NCBI RefSeq assembly: GCF_039544105.1
Contig: NZ_BAABLA010000004.1
Strand: one strand, 5' to 3'
DNA: 64,000 nucleotides
From: Haloechinothrix_A salitolerans
Lineage (GTDB): Bacteria; Actinomycetota; Actinomycetes; Mycobacteriales; Pseudonocardiaceae
The translations under genes were made by a program, and so were the position numbers. Under the pieces are notes generated by a model. The model saw only the letters and a list, made by a program, of their open reading frames with translations, ran no database searches and was not told the origin of the DNA. Each line of letters begins with the position of its first letter. Position 1 is the stretch's first letter. Shown here one piece after another: positions 25,441 through 33,438 of this stretch.

Positions 25441-27648
25441 ATGTCCGCCCCACTCAGGTTGTCCGCAGCCTGTCTTTCCCTGGCAATTTTCGCGGGATTG
25501 GTCTCTCCCGCGCACGCCGACACCTACGAACGGGTGCTTAACGGCACTTTCGACTCAACGAAGAGCCCATGGTGGAGTAGCTCGAACACACCGTCCCGTG
25601 TGGAATCGGGTCGTCTCTGTGCCGACATCCCTGCTGGGACGGCCGATCCGTGGGACGCGATGATCGGGCAGAACTACATCCCGCTGGAGGCGGGGCAGCC
25701 GTACACGCTGCGGTTCACCGCCTCCGCCACGAGGGACGTCGCGATCCGTACCAGTCTGCAACTGGCCGAACCCCCGCACACCAGCACCATCGCCGAGCGA
25801 GTCGCGCTGACAGGCGAGACCCGCTCGTTCGAATTCACCGGCACATCCTCTGTCGACACCAGGCACGCCCAGCTTTCCTTCCAAACCGGTGGTGCCACTG
25901 AGCCGTATACCCTCTGCGTCGACGATGTGTCCCTTACCGGTGGCGTGATCCCGCCCGGCGGCGGTCGAGACTTTGGCTCCCCGGTGCGGGTCAATCAGCA
26001 CGGATACGCCGCCTCCGGACCGAAACGGGCGTCCATTGTCAACTCGTCGGCCGAGCCAGTGCGGTGGAGTGTGCGCGACGAAGGTGGTGATGTGGTCGCG
26101 AAGGGCCATACCCGGGTACGCGGTGACGACGCGATGTCGGGAGATCACGTGCACATCGCCGACTTCTCCGAGCTCCGTGAGCGCGGGCGTGGCTATACGT
26201 TGTCGGTCGGGTCCGAGGTAAGCGCGCCCTTCGATATATTGGCGAACCCATATGATCGGCTTCGCCGGGACGCGCTGGCGTACTTCTACCACAACCGCAG
26301 TGGCGTACCGATCGAGGCGAAGTACGTGGGTGAGGACTATGCCCGGCCCGCGGGGCACGTGGGCGTCGCACCCAATACGGGCGATACCGAGGTTCCGTGT
26401 CTCCCCGGAAGCTGCGACTACGCCCTCGACGTGCGCGGCGGCTGGTACGACGCGGGTGACCACGGCAAGTACGTGGTCAACGGCGCGTTAGCCGCGTGGC
26501 AGCTAATGGACCTCTATGAACGGTCCATGAGGAACGGCGACTTCGAGGGAGTGCGGGACGGACTCCTGCGGATTCCGGAGCGACGCAACAGGGTCCCCGA
26601 TGTCCTCGACGAGGCTCGCTGGGAGGTGGAGTTCCTGCTGCGAATGCAGGTTCCTGAGGGAAAGCCGCTGGCGGGCATGGCGCATCACAAGATCCACGAC
26701 GCGGCGTGGACTCCGCACCCGATGTTGCCGCATCAGGATCCCCAGCCTCGCTACCTTCATCCGCCGTCTACCGCTGCCACGTTGAACTTGGCCGCCGCGG
26801 GCGCGCAGTGTGCGCGGATCTGGCGGTTCTGGGACCGGGCGTTCGCCAAGCGTTGCCGCACCGCGGCGGAAACCGCGTGGAAGGCAGCCATCAAGCATCC
26901 AGATCGCTATGCCCCCGAGAAGAGCGTTGGTGGCGGTCCCTACGACGACACCGATGTGAGTGACGAGTTCTCCTGGGCAGCCGCGGAGCTATACGCCACC
27001 ACCGGTAAGTGGCGCTACCTGCGTTTCATCGACTCCGAGCTTACGAAGGACGGGTTCTTCTGGAAAGAAACCGGCGGTCTCGCTGACCTCACCATCGTCC
27101 GGCTGCCCCGCCGTTTCCCACGGTGGTATTACCACGCCGCGCGCGAGCGTGTCATCGCGGTCGCTGACGAGTACGTGCATGATCTGCGGTCCCAGGGCTA
27201 TCCGAACCCTTCGATGCCGGAGGACGGCACCTACGCGTGGGGGTCCAACAGCGCTACCACGACCAGCATGGTGATCATGGCGACCGCGTACGACGTTAGT
27301 CACAAACGCGTCTACCGTGACGCCGTGCTGGAGTCGATGGACTACCTGCTCGGCCGTAACGCCATGAACCAGTCCTTCATCAGCGGCTACGGCGAGCGGT
27401 CAAGCCATAACCAACACCATCGGCACTGGGCCCACCAGATTGATCCGTCGCTTCCCTCACCGCCGCGGGGCGCGATGGCAGGAGGACCCAACTCGGGTCT
27501 GCAGGATCCGATGGCTCAGCAGAATCTACGCGGCTGTGCCCCGGCGACCTGTTACATCGACGACATCGGTTCATGGTCGACCAACGAGGTGGCCATCAAC
27601 TGGAACTCGTCCCTCGCCTGGGTCGCGGCGTTCGTTGACTCGTTGTGA
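25441..27648 (+). CDS. Secreted GH9 endo/exo-cellulase (CBM4/9 - Ig-like - GH9)
   Basis: 735 residues. Signal peptide 1-26 (cleavage after SPAHA). Residues ~27-165 form a CBM4/9-type beta sandwich, ~180-275 the cellulase N-terminal Ig-like domain (VRVNQHGYAASGPKRAS), and ~280-735 the GH9 barrel. Catalytic Asp residues are in RGGWYDAGDHGKYV (~330-345), substrate-binding motifs in GYGERSSHNQHHRHW, and the general acid Glu in STNEVAINWNSSL (~712). It attacks crystalline or amorphous cellulose outside the cell. First of two cellulase genes behind a strong promoter. Confidence 0.92.
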   Translation: MSAPLRLSAACLSLAIFAGLVSPAHADTYERVLNGTFDSTKSPWWSSSNTPSRVESGRLCADIPAGTADPWDAMIGQNYIPLEAGQPYTLRFTASATRDVAIRTSLQLAEPPHTSTIAERVALTGETRSFEFTGTSSVDTRHAQLSFQTGGATEPYTLCVDDVSLTGGVIPPGGGRDFGSPVRVNQHGYAASGPKRASIVNSSAEPVRWSVRDEGGDVVAKGHTRVRGDDAMSGDHVHIADFSELRERGRGYTLSVGSEVSAPFDILANPYDRLRRDALAYFYHNRSGVPIEAKYVGEDYARPAGHVGVAPNTGDTEVPCLPGSCDYALDVRGGWYDAGDHGKYVVNGALAAWQLMDLYERSMRNGDFEGVRDGLLRIPERRNRVPDVLDEARWEVEFLLRMQVPEGKPLAGMAHHKIHDAAWTPHPMLPHQDPQPRYLHPPSTAATLNLAAAGAQCARIWRFWDRAFAKRCRTAAETAWKAAIKHPDRYAPEKSVGGGPYDDTDVSDEFSWAAAELYATTGKWRYLRFIDSELTKDGFFWKETGGLADLTIVRLPRRFPRWYYHAARERVIAVADEYVHDLRSQGYPNPSMPEDGTYAWGSNSATTTSMVIMATAYDVSHKRVYRDAVLESMDYLLGRNAMNQSFISGYGERSSHNQHHRHWAHQIDPSLPSPPRGAMAGGPNSGLQDPMAQQNLRGCAPATCYIDDIGSWSTNEVAINWNSSLAWVAAFVDSL

Positions 27649-27706
27649 ATCATCCAACGGGCCGACGGCTTAGGGCGGTCCTGACCTGAAGAAAGGTGAA
27701 TCCACA

Positions 27707-28657
27707 ATGGCGTGGTTAAGGCGTCGTGCGACGCTTCTGATTCTCCTGCTCGGTTTGTTGGCGGTGTCGGTCACTCCGGTGGTTGCCGCGAGCCCTATCG
27801 ATCAGACGGACGGTTTCTACGTCAATCCCAACTCCTCGCCTGCTACTTGGGCCAGAAACAACTCTGGCGACGAGCGCGCCACGCGCATCCAATCGGAGAT
27901 CGGTTCCCAGCCGATCGCGCGCTGGTTCGGCGACTCAAGCGACATCGGCGGCGCCGTTGCCGACTATGTTGGCAAGGCCAACAGCCATGACAAGCTTCCG
28001 GTTCTGGTGGCTTACAACCTGCCGGGCCGGGATGCTTGTGGCGGCCACTCAGGTGGCGGCGCGGGAAGCGTCGGCGCCTACCGGGAGTGGATCGCGAGCT
28101 TCGCGGCTGGAATCGGGAATCGCCCCGCCGTCGTCGTCTTAGAACCGGACGCGCTCGGTGACTTTTCCTGCATGGACGACACAGCCATCCAGGAACGTCT
28201 CGACATGCTCAGGTACGCCACCGAGAAGTTCGTCGAGAAATCGCCGAACACCTGGGTTTACCTCGACGGTGGCAACGCGGGGTGGGTGGCGCCCGAAACG
28301 ATGGCGGACAGGCTGGACGCAGCGGGCGTGCGCGGCACCCGTGGCTTCGCGGTCAACGTTTCGAACTACTACACGACAGACTCGTCGGTGAACTACGCGA
28401 ACTCAATCAACACAGCCTTGGGATACTCCGCCCAGTTCGTCGTGGACACCAGCCGCAACGGCAACGGATCAAACGGCGAGTGGTGCAATCCCGGAGGGCG
28501 CAAGCTAGGTGTCCCACCGCAGGTCGGCGGGGAAGCCGAAATGCTGCTGTGGGTTAAGACCCCTGGTAACTCGGACGGCGAGTGCGGCATAGCGCCGGAC
28601 ACACCCGCGGGGCAATTCGATCCTGATCTCGCCATCCGGCTGATCGATGGCACCTGA
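27707..28657 (+). CDS. Secreted GH6 endoglucanase, catalytic domain only
   Basis: 316 residues. Signal peptide to about residue 28. GH6 motifs: VLVAYNLPGRDACGG, the catalytic acid in VVVLEPDALGDFSC, WVYLDGGNAGWV, and the C-terminal EMLLWVKTPGNSDGEC. Cys pairs typical of the family are present. There is no carbohydrate-binding module or linker, unlike many bacterial GH6 enzymes. GAAAGGTGA precedes the ATG. It lies 58 bp after GH9, so the two are probably co-transcribed and act synergistically. Confidence 0.92.
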   Translation: MAWLRRRATLLILLLGLLAVSVTPVVAASPIDQTDGFYVNPNSSPATWARNNSGDERATRIQSEIGSQPIARWFGDSSDIGGAVADYVGKANSHDKLPVLVAYNLPGRDACGGHSGGGAGSVGAYREWIASFAAGIGNRPAVVVLEPDALGDFSCMDDTAIQERLDMLRYATEKFVEKSPNTWVYLDGGNAGWVAPETMADRLDAAGVRGTRGFAVNVSNYYTTDSSVNYANSINTALGYSAQFVVDTSRNGNGSNGEWCNPGGRKLGVPPQVGGEAEMLLWVKTPGNSDGECGIAPDTPAGQFDPDLAIRLIDGT

Positions 28658-28867
28658 TTCCGTGGGTGGGACGTGGCGTCGTCAAAACCCGGGGAATGCG
28701 CGTCGCGTTCCACCCAGGTCAGAGTGGTGTGGGCATAGTTGTATGAGGACCGGCCGTTGGTGACGCCTGCCCGGAGCCGCGAGGCGGGTGGCTGCCCGTC
28801 CGCGCCAATGTGCGGCCGGTGATAGTTCCAGACTCCAATCGCTGCTGTGCGGTCATCCTCGCTGGTG

Positions 28868-29026
28868 AAGTCCCGGTTGCTCTACTTTCTCCGACCGCTC
28901 AACAGCCACCTGGTCCGTTGGGCCTGCGGGAAATACAAACATCGGCTACGCAACCGAGAACGCCGCGAAATGGCATGGCTGACCGAGATCGCTCGACGAT
29001 CTCCCCGCCTGTTCGCGCACTGGTGA
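28868..29026 (+). pseudogene. Group II intron maturase, C-terminal remnant
   Basis: The frame reads RLLYFLRPLNSHLVRWACGK, then KYKHRLRNRERREMAWL and SPRLFAHW-stop. This matches the end of intron-encoded reverse transcriptase/maturases (pattern W-RKYKRLR ... ARR-P-LFAHW). Everything upstream is missing, so it is a scar of a deleted group II intron in the gene-poor DNA between GH6 and the MntA/HepT pair (28658-29049, where I see no other gene). Confidence 0.65.
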
Positions 29027-29049
29027 CTCGGCGCACGTCCTGATGTCGA

Positions 29050-29220
29050 TCACAATCGGTCGTTGAGGCTTGCGAGAAGTGCGTTGAGGATGCGTTCTAC
29101 CGCTGACTTGAGCAGATCGTCGAATTGGTAGTCGGCGAAGGACTTGCCCTGGCGGAAGGTATCGAGTCGTTCGGCGGCTTGGAGCGCGTCCCAGAGGTAT
29201 TTGCGCGGGTCAGGCCGCAT
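29050..29220 (-). pseudogene. hepT: HepT-like (HEPN, DUF86) protein, truncated
   Basis: 56 residues from ATG 29220. The start MRPDPRKYLWDALQAAERL and the DDLLKSAVER segment are typical of HEPN/DUF86 toxins, which are normally about 110 residues. After SAVER the sequence jumps to ILNALLASLNDRL and stops, so the region with the catalytic R-x4-6-H motif is missing. It overlaps the MntA gene by 11 bp in the usual toxin-antitoxin arrangement. The toxin should be inactive. Confidence 0.65.
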
Positions 29221-29518
29221 AGAGGGTTTCCTTGGTCTGTTCGACCTGCTCTCGGAAGTACGGGTTTCGCACACTGGATGCGGTGACCACGTCCACCGGA
29301 CGGTTGAGGAGCGCCTCGAGGCCCTCTTTCAGGCCGAAGTAGGCGCCGAAGTGGTCGAACCCTGGGCGCGTGTCGAACTCGACGAGGACGTCGACGTCGC
29401 TGGATGACACGTCGAATGCGTCTCCGGTGGCCGATCCGAAGATATCCAGACGGCGCACGCCCAGCTCACGGCACAACGCCTCGATCTCCCGACGCTTGGA
29501 CTCGATTGCGGCATGCAT
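29210..29518 (-). CDS. mntA: MntA-like nucleotidyltransferase antitoxin
   Basis: 102 residues from ATG 29518. The minimal nucleotidyltransferase signature GS-x10-D-x-D is intact: LDIFGSATGDAFD then SSSDVDVLVEF. In characterised MntA/HepT pairs this enzyme AMPylates HepT and silences it. Here its partner is truncated, so the antitoxin may survive as a relic. Confidence 0.8.
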   Translation of the reverse strand: MHAAIESKRREIEALCRELGVRRLDIFGSATGDAFDVSSSDVDVLVEFDTRPGFDHFGAYFGLKEGLEALLNRPVDVVTASSVRNPYFREQVEQTKETLYAA

Positions 29519-29641
29519 CGTGGCCACCTTCAGCCCAGATTGTGCCTCAATACCATCGCTGAGCGCAGCTGTGACCTGCGGACACATCGCTGCTCTGGTA
29601 CTGGCTCGTGCAGCCCCGCGGCGTCAAACCTGGCCCAAAAC

Positions 29642-29685
29642 CCCGAAAAACAAAACAGCCGAACCCCCACAAATGAGGGTTCGGC
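29642..29685 (-). terminator. Rho-independent terminator after tRNA-Arg
   Basis: On the minus strand a 9-bp stem (GCCGAACCC / GGGTTCGGC, 29658-29666 and 29677-29685) is followed by TGTTTTGTTTTT. It lies 30 bp past the 3' end of the tRNA. Confidence 0.85.
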
Positions 29686-29714
29686 CGTCCGGGATGTCCT
29701 GAGACATCACAGTG

Positions 29715-29787
29715 CGCCCCCGGTAGGATTCGAACCTACGACACCCGCTTTAGGAGAGCGGTGCTCTATCCCCTGAGCTACGAGGGC
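29715..29787 (-). tRNA. tRNA-Arg (anticodon CCT)
   Basis: 73-nt cloverleaf: acceptor GCCCTCG / CGGGGGC, anticodon stem CCGCT/AGCGG around loop CTCCTAA (anticodon CCT), T-arm GTAGG TTCGAAT CCTAC. CCA is not encoded. Its 3' end faces the carbohydrate island, and a degenerate copy of its 3' half lies at 10995-11029. Confidence 0.97.
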
Positions 29788-29932
29788 TTGAGTCCCCAGC
29801 GTAGCGGGTCCGTCTGACGCCGTTGACGCGGGAGTCCGGAGCAGTCTTCGGCTCAGCCGTAATTCCTGGCCTTCAGCGACGTCTCTCTACATAGCCTCAT
29901 CACACTAACGAGGGACGAGTCGGAGGAGTGCA

Positions 29933-30586
29933 ATGATCAGGGTGATGTTCGCGGACGACGAGGAACTCGTTCGCGCGAGTCTGCGCACGATGCTGTCGGG
30001 CGCCGAGGGCATCGAGGTCGTGGCCGAGGCCGCGGACGGCGATGCGGCAGCCGAGGCCGCGCGGCTGCATCACCCGGACGTCGTGCTGCTCGACATCAAG
30101 ATGGGTGCTGCCGATGACGGCCTTGAGGCGCTGCGCTCGATCATGGCGCTGCCGTATCCGCCGGCCGCGGCGATGCTGACGACGTTCGATATTGACGCTT
30201 ACGTTTCCCGCGCGTTGAGCATGGGTGCGCAAGGGTTCTTGCTCAAGGACATCCGCCCCGTACCGCTGGTGCAGGCGGTGCGGGACCTGGCGCGCGGTGG
30301 GGCCGTTCTCGACCCAGGAGTGGCCGCGCGGATGGTCCGCGCCCATCGCGACGAGCAGCGCGCCGCCGAACCCGCGCGTGAGCTGCTGGATTCGCTGTCG
30401 GAACGTGAGCGCGAGGTCGTCACCTTGATCGCGCAGGGACTGTCGAACTCGGAGATCGGCGCGACCCTGTTCCTGTCAGAAGCCACCGTGAAGGGGTACG
30501 TGTCGTCCGTGCTCACCAAGATCGGTGCCGCGAATCGGGTGCAGGCCGCGCTGCTGGCCTACCGGGGTGGTTTACTCGAGCGCTGA
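29933..30586 (+). CDS. NarL/LuxR-type response regulator (orphan)
   Basis: 217 residues. Receiver domain: acidic pocket in MFADDEELVRAS, phospho-Asp in VVLLDIKMG, and the Lys in GFLLKDIRP. LuxR HTH at the C-terminus: LSEREREVVTLIAQGLSNSE and TVKGYVSSVLTKIG. No histidine kinase adjoins it, so its partner is elsewhere. GGAGGAG ribosome-binding site. Its stop overlaps the start of the TRIC gene by one base (TGATG). Confidence 0.9.
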   Translation: MIRVMFADDEELVRASLRTMLSGAEGIEVVAEAADGDAAAEAARLHHPDVVLLDIKMGAADDGLEALRSIMALPYPPAAAMLTTFDIDAYVSRALSMGAQGFLLKDIRPVPLVQAVRDLARGGAVLDPGVAARMVRAHRDEQRAAEPARELLDSLSEREREVVTLIAQGLSNSEIGATLFLSEATVKGYVSSVLTKIGAANRVQAALLAYRGGLLER

Positions 30587-31188
30587 TGCTGGTCGCGCTG
30601 GAGTTCCTGGGCCTTGTCGCCTTCGCCGCGTCGGGCGCGCTCGCGGCGGTGCGGGCGCGGCTCGACGTCTTCGGCGTGATCGTCCTCGGCCTCACCACCG
30701 CGTTGGGCGGCGGCATCATCCGGGACGTCCTGCTGGGCGTTCACCCGCCAACCACGCTGCGCACCTGGCCCTACCTCACGGCGGGTGCGGTGGCCGCCAT
30801 CCTGGTTTTCGCCTTTCATCCACAGGTGGCTCGGTTGCGACGTCCGATGCTGGTGGCCGACGCCATCGGCCTCGGGCTGTTCGCCACGTCGGGCACCGGT
30901 GTCGCGCTCGCCCTCGACGTCCCGGTCTACACCGCCTGCCTGATCGGCATGACCACCGGCATTGGCGGTGGGGCGATCCGGGACTTGCTGGTCGGCGAGA
31001 TCCCGCTGGTGTTGCGGCGCGAGATCTACGCGCTGGCGGCACTGCTCGGCGCGGTGCTGGTCGGTGTTGGTCACCTTGCCGACCTGCCCGCGACGCCCGT
31101 GCTCGCCGTGGCATCCGGCGTCGTCGTCGCGGTGCGGCTCATCGCGCTGTGGCGGCAGTGGCACGCCCCTGTCGCACGCGAGACGTGA
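30586..31188 (+). CDS. TRIC-type cation channel family protein (UPF0126)
   Basis: 200 residues, seven membrane helices formed by two repeats, each with the glycine-rich motif: LTTALGGGIIRDVLLG and MTTGIGGGAIRDLLVGE. This repeated GGG-x-x-RD pattern defines bacterial TRIC channels, which form potassium-permeable homotrimers. It is translationally coupled to the LuxR regulator. Confidence 0.88.
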   Translation: MLVALEFLGLVAFAASGALAAVRARLDVFGVIVLGLTTALGGGIIRDVLLGVHPPTTLRTWPYLTAGAVAAILVFAFHPQVARLRRPMLVADAIGLGLFATSGTGVALALDVPVYTACLIGMTTGIGGGAIRDLLVGEIPLVLRREIYALAALLGAVLVGVGHLADLPATPVLAVASGVVVAVRLIALWRQWHAPVARET

Positions 31189-31234
31189 CGGGCCCTCTCA
31201 GGCGTAGCTCAGCCGGGCGGGTAACACTGGGTAT

Positions 31235-31924
31235 ATGCGCATCCTGGTAGTGGACGACGACCGCGCGGTCAGAGAGTCATTGCGCCGCTCGCTCGAGTTC
31301 AACGGCTACACCGTCGACCTGGCCAGCGACGGCCAGCAGGCCCTCGCCGCCGTCGCCAGCGACCGGCCGGACGCGATGGTGCTCGACGTGATGATGCCCC
31401 GACTCGACGGCCTCGAAGTGGCGCGCAGGCTGCGTAGCTCCGGTGACGACCTGCCGATCCTGGTGCTGACCGCGCGGGACACCGTCTCCGACCGGGTGTC
31501 CGGCCTCGACGCGGGCGCCGACGACTACCTGCCCAAGCCGTTCGCCCTGGAGGAACTGCTCGCCAGGCTGCGCGCGCTGCTGCGCCGCTCCGCCGCGGAG
31601 AGCGGCGCGACCCAGGACGCCAAACCGCTCAGCTACGCCGACCTCACCCTCGATCCCGTCACCCGCGAGGTGCGTCGGGGTGACCGCGAGATCAGCCTGA
31701 CCCGTACCGAATTCACGCTGCTCGAATTGCTGCTCACCTATCCGAAGCACGTGCTCACCCGCGGCAGGATCCTCGAAGAGGTCTGGGGTTATGACTTCCC
31801 GACGTCGGGCAACGCGCTTGAGGTCTATATCGGCTATCTGCGCCGCAAGACCGAGGCGGACGGCGAGCCGCGCTTGATTCACACCGTGCGCGGGGTCGGC
31901 TACGTGCTCAGGGACACGCCGTAA
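31235..31924 (+). CDS. mprA: OmpR-family response regulator, MprA/PrrA-like
   Basis: 229 residues. Receiver: VVDDDRAVRESLRRS, phospho-Asp in AMVLDVMMPRLDG, Lys in LPKPFALEELLARL. Winged helix at the C-terminus: LTRTEFTLLELLLTYP and EVYIGYLRRKTEAD with VRGVGYVLR. It is followed directly by its kinase and an HtrA-like protease, the gene order of mycobacterial mprA-mprB-pepD, an envelope stress system; function is inferred from this. Confidence 0.88.
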   Translation: MRILVVDDDRAVRESLRRSLEFNGYTVDLASDGQQALAAVASDRPDAMVLDVMMPRLDGLEVARRLRSSGDDLPILVLTARDTVSDRVSGLDAGADDYLPKPFALEELLARLRALLRRSAAESGATQDAKPLSYADLTLDPVTREVRRGDREISLTRTEFTLLELLLTYPKHVLTRGRILEEVWGYDFPTSGNALEVYIGYLRRKTEADGEPRLIHTVRGVGYVLRDTP

Positions 31925-33325
31925 GTGACTGTCGGTTCAACTCACGTCAAGCGGCGGTTCTCGCTGCGCGCCCGCGTCACGCTGCTCGCGGCGGCGTGCG
32001 TCGCGGGTGCGGTCGCGCTTGTCTCGCTCGCCGCATACCTGACCATGCAGGACAACCTGTACGAGCAGGTCGACCAGCGGCTCGTGCAGCGCGCCCAGGA
32101 TGCGGTGCGTACGCCGCCGGTGCGTGACCGGCTGGTGCAGATCCCCGGCGCATTCCTGACCAGCGCGGACCTCCATATCGGGGTGCTCAGCGCGCAGGGG
32201 GACCTCGCCCATCCGCGTGATGGGCAGCCGCCGCCGGTCGGACGACCAGAGCTGGACGTCGCCAGGGGAGACGCCAAGGCCTCGCTGCGCACCGACACCG
32301 CGACCGGGATGCGCGTGGTGGCGTTGCCGTCCGGACCGGGCCAGGCGATGGTGCTCGCCCAGTCACTCGCGCCGACCGAGGAGGCGCTGCGCAAGCTCGC
32401 CGTGGTGTTGTTCGTGGTCAGCGGCGCTGGTGTCGTGGTCGCCGCGCTCGCGGGGACGGCCGTCGCACGTGGTGGTCTGCGGCCGGTGCAGCAGCTGACG
32501 GCCGCGACCGAGCGGGTCGCGCGCACCGGTGACCTGCGCCCGATCCCGGTGTCGGGTGACGACGAACTCGCCCGGCTTACCTACAGCTTCAACACCATGC
32601 TGGCCACGGTCGCCGCCGCCCAGGAACAGCAACGTCAGCTCGTCGCGGACGCGGGCCACGAGCTGCGCACGCCGCTGACGTCGTTACGCACGAACCTCGA
32701 GTTGCTGCTTGCGGCTGAGAAAGCGGACGCCCCCACCTTGTCCGACAAGGACAGAGCGGACATCGAGTCCGACATCAAGGCGCAGCTCGACGAGGTCACT
32801 CAGCTGATCGGGGACCTCGTGCTGCTGGCACGGGCCGACCAGCCGCGTGCGGAGCTGGAACGGGTCGACCTGGTCGAGGTCGTCGAGCGGGCGCTGGACC
32901 GGGCGCGCAGGCGTGCCACCCACGTGGAGTTCGACGTCTCGCTGCAGCCATGGCAGCTCGTCGGAGACTCCAACGCGCTGGAGCGTGCGGTACTGAACCT
33001 GCTGGACAACGCGGTGAAGTTCTCGCCAGCAGGCGGCGTGGTGCGGGTTGTGTCGCGCCCGCTCGGCGACGGCACGGCGGTGGTCGAGGTGTCCGACCAG
33101 GGCCCTGGAATCGCCGACGAGGATCTGCCGAAGGTGTTCGACAGGTTCTACCGCTCATTGCAGGCCCGTACGCTGCCCGGATCGGGGCTCGGCCTCGCGA
33201 TCGTGAAGCAGGCGGTGGAGCGCCACGGCGGCGCGGTGTACGCGGGCAGAGCGGCGGAAGGCGGGGCGTTGTTCACGATCCGACTGCCTGGTCAGATACC
33301 CGAGTCTGGTACGCAATCGAGCTAA
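31925..33325 (+). CDS. mprB: Sensor histidine kinase, MprB-like
   Basis: 466 residues from GTG right after the regulator's TAA. TM1 ~17-42, an extracellular sensor of ~110 residues, TM2 ~155-180, HAMP, then the phosphoacceptor His in DAGHELRTPLTSLRTNLELL (~245), N box LLDNAVKFSPAGG, G1 DQGPGIADEDL and G2 GSGLGLAIVKQAVERHGG. Phosphorylates the adjacent OmpR-type regulator. Envelope-stress sensing is inferred from the following HtrA gene. Confidence 0.9.
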   Translation: MTVGSTHVKRRFSLRARVTLLAAACVAGAVALVSLAAYLTMQDNLYEQVDQRLVQRAQDAVRTPPVRDRLVQIPGAFLTSADLHIGVLSAQGDLAHPRDGQPPPVGRPELDVARGDAKASLRTDTATGMRVVALPSGPGQAMVLAQSLAPTEEALRKLAVVLFVVSGAGVVVAALAGTAVARGGLRPVQQLTAATERVARTGDLRPIPVSGDDELARLTYSFNTMLATVAAAQEQQRQLVADAGHELRTPLTSLRTNLELLLAAEKADAPTLSDKDRADIESDIKAQLDEVTQLIGDLVLLARADQPRAELERVDLVEVVERALDRARRRATHVEFDVSLQPWQLVGDSNALERAVLNLLDNAVKFSPAGGVVRVVSRPLGDGTAVVEVSDQGPGIADEDLPKVFDRFYRSLQARTLPGSGLGLAIVKQAVERHGGAVYAGRAAEGGALFTIRLPGQIPESGTQSS

Positions 33326-33438
33326 GTCGGCCCCCGCCGCCGCTGCTAGTGCCACACTGAGGTTATGTGGCCTTGTTCACGGCCGAGGCCACAGCTTCGT
33401 TTCAGGTGACTCTCAGGACCATGCCGCATGGTGGAGAC

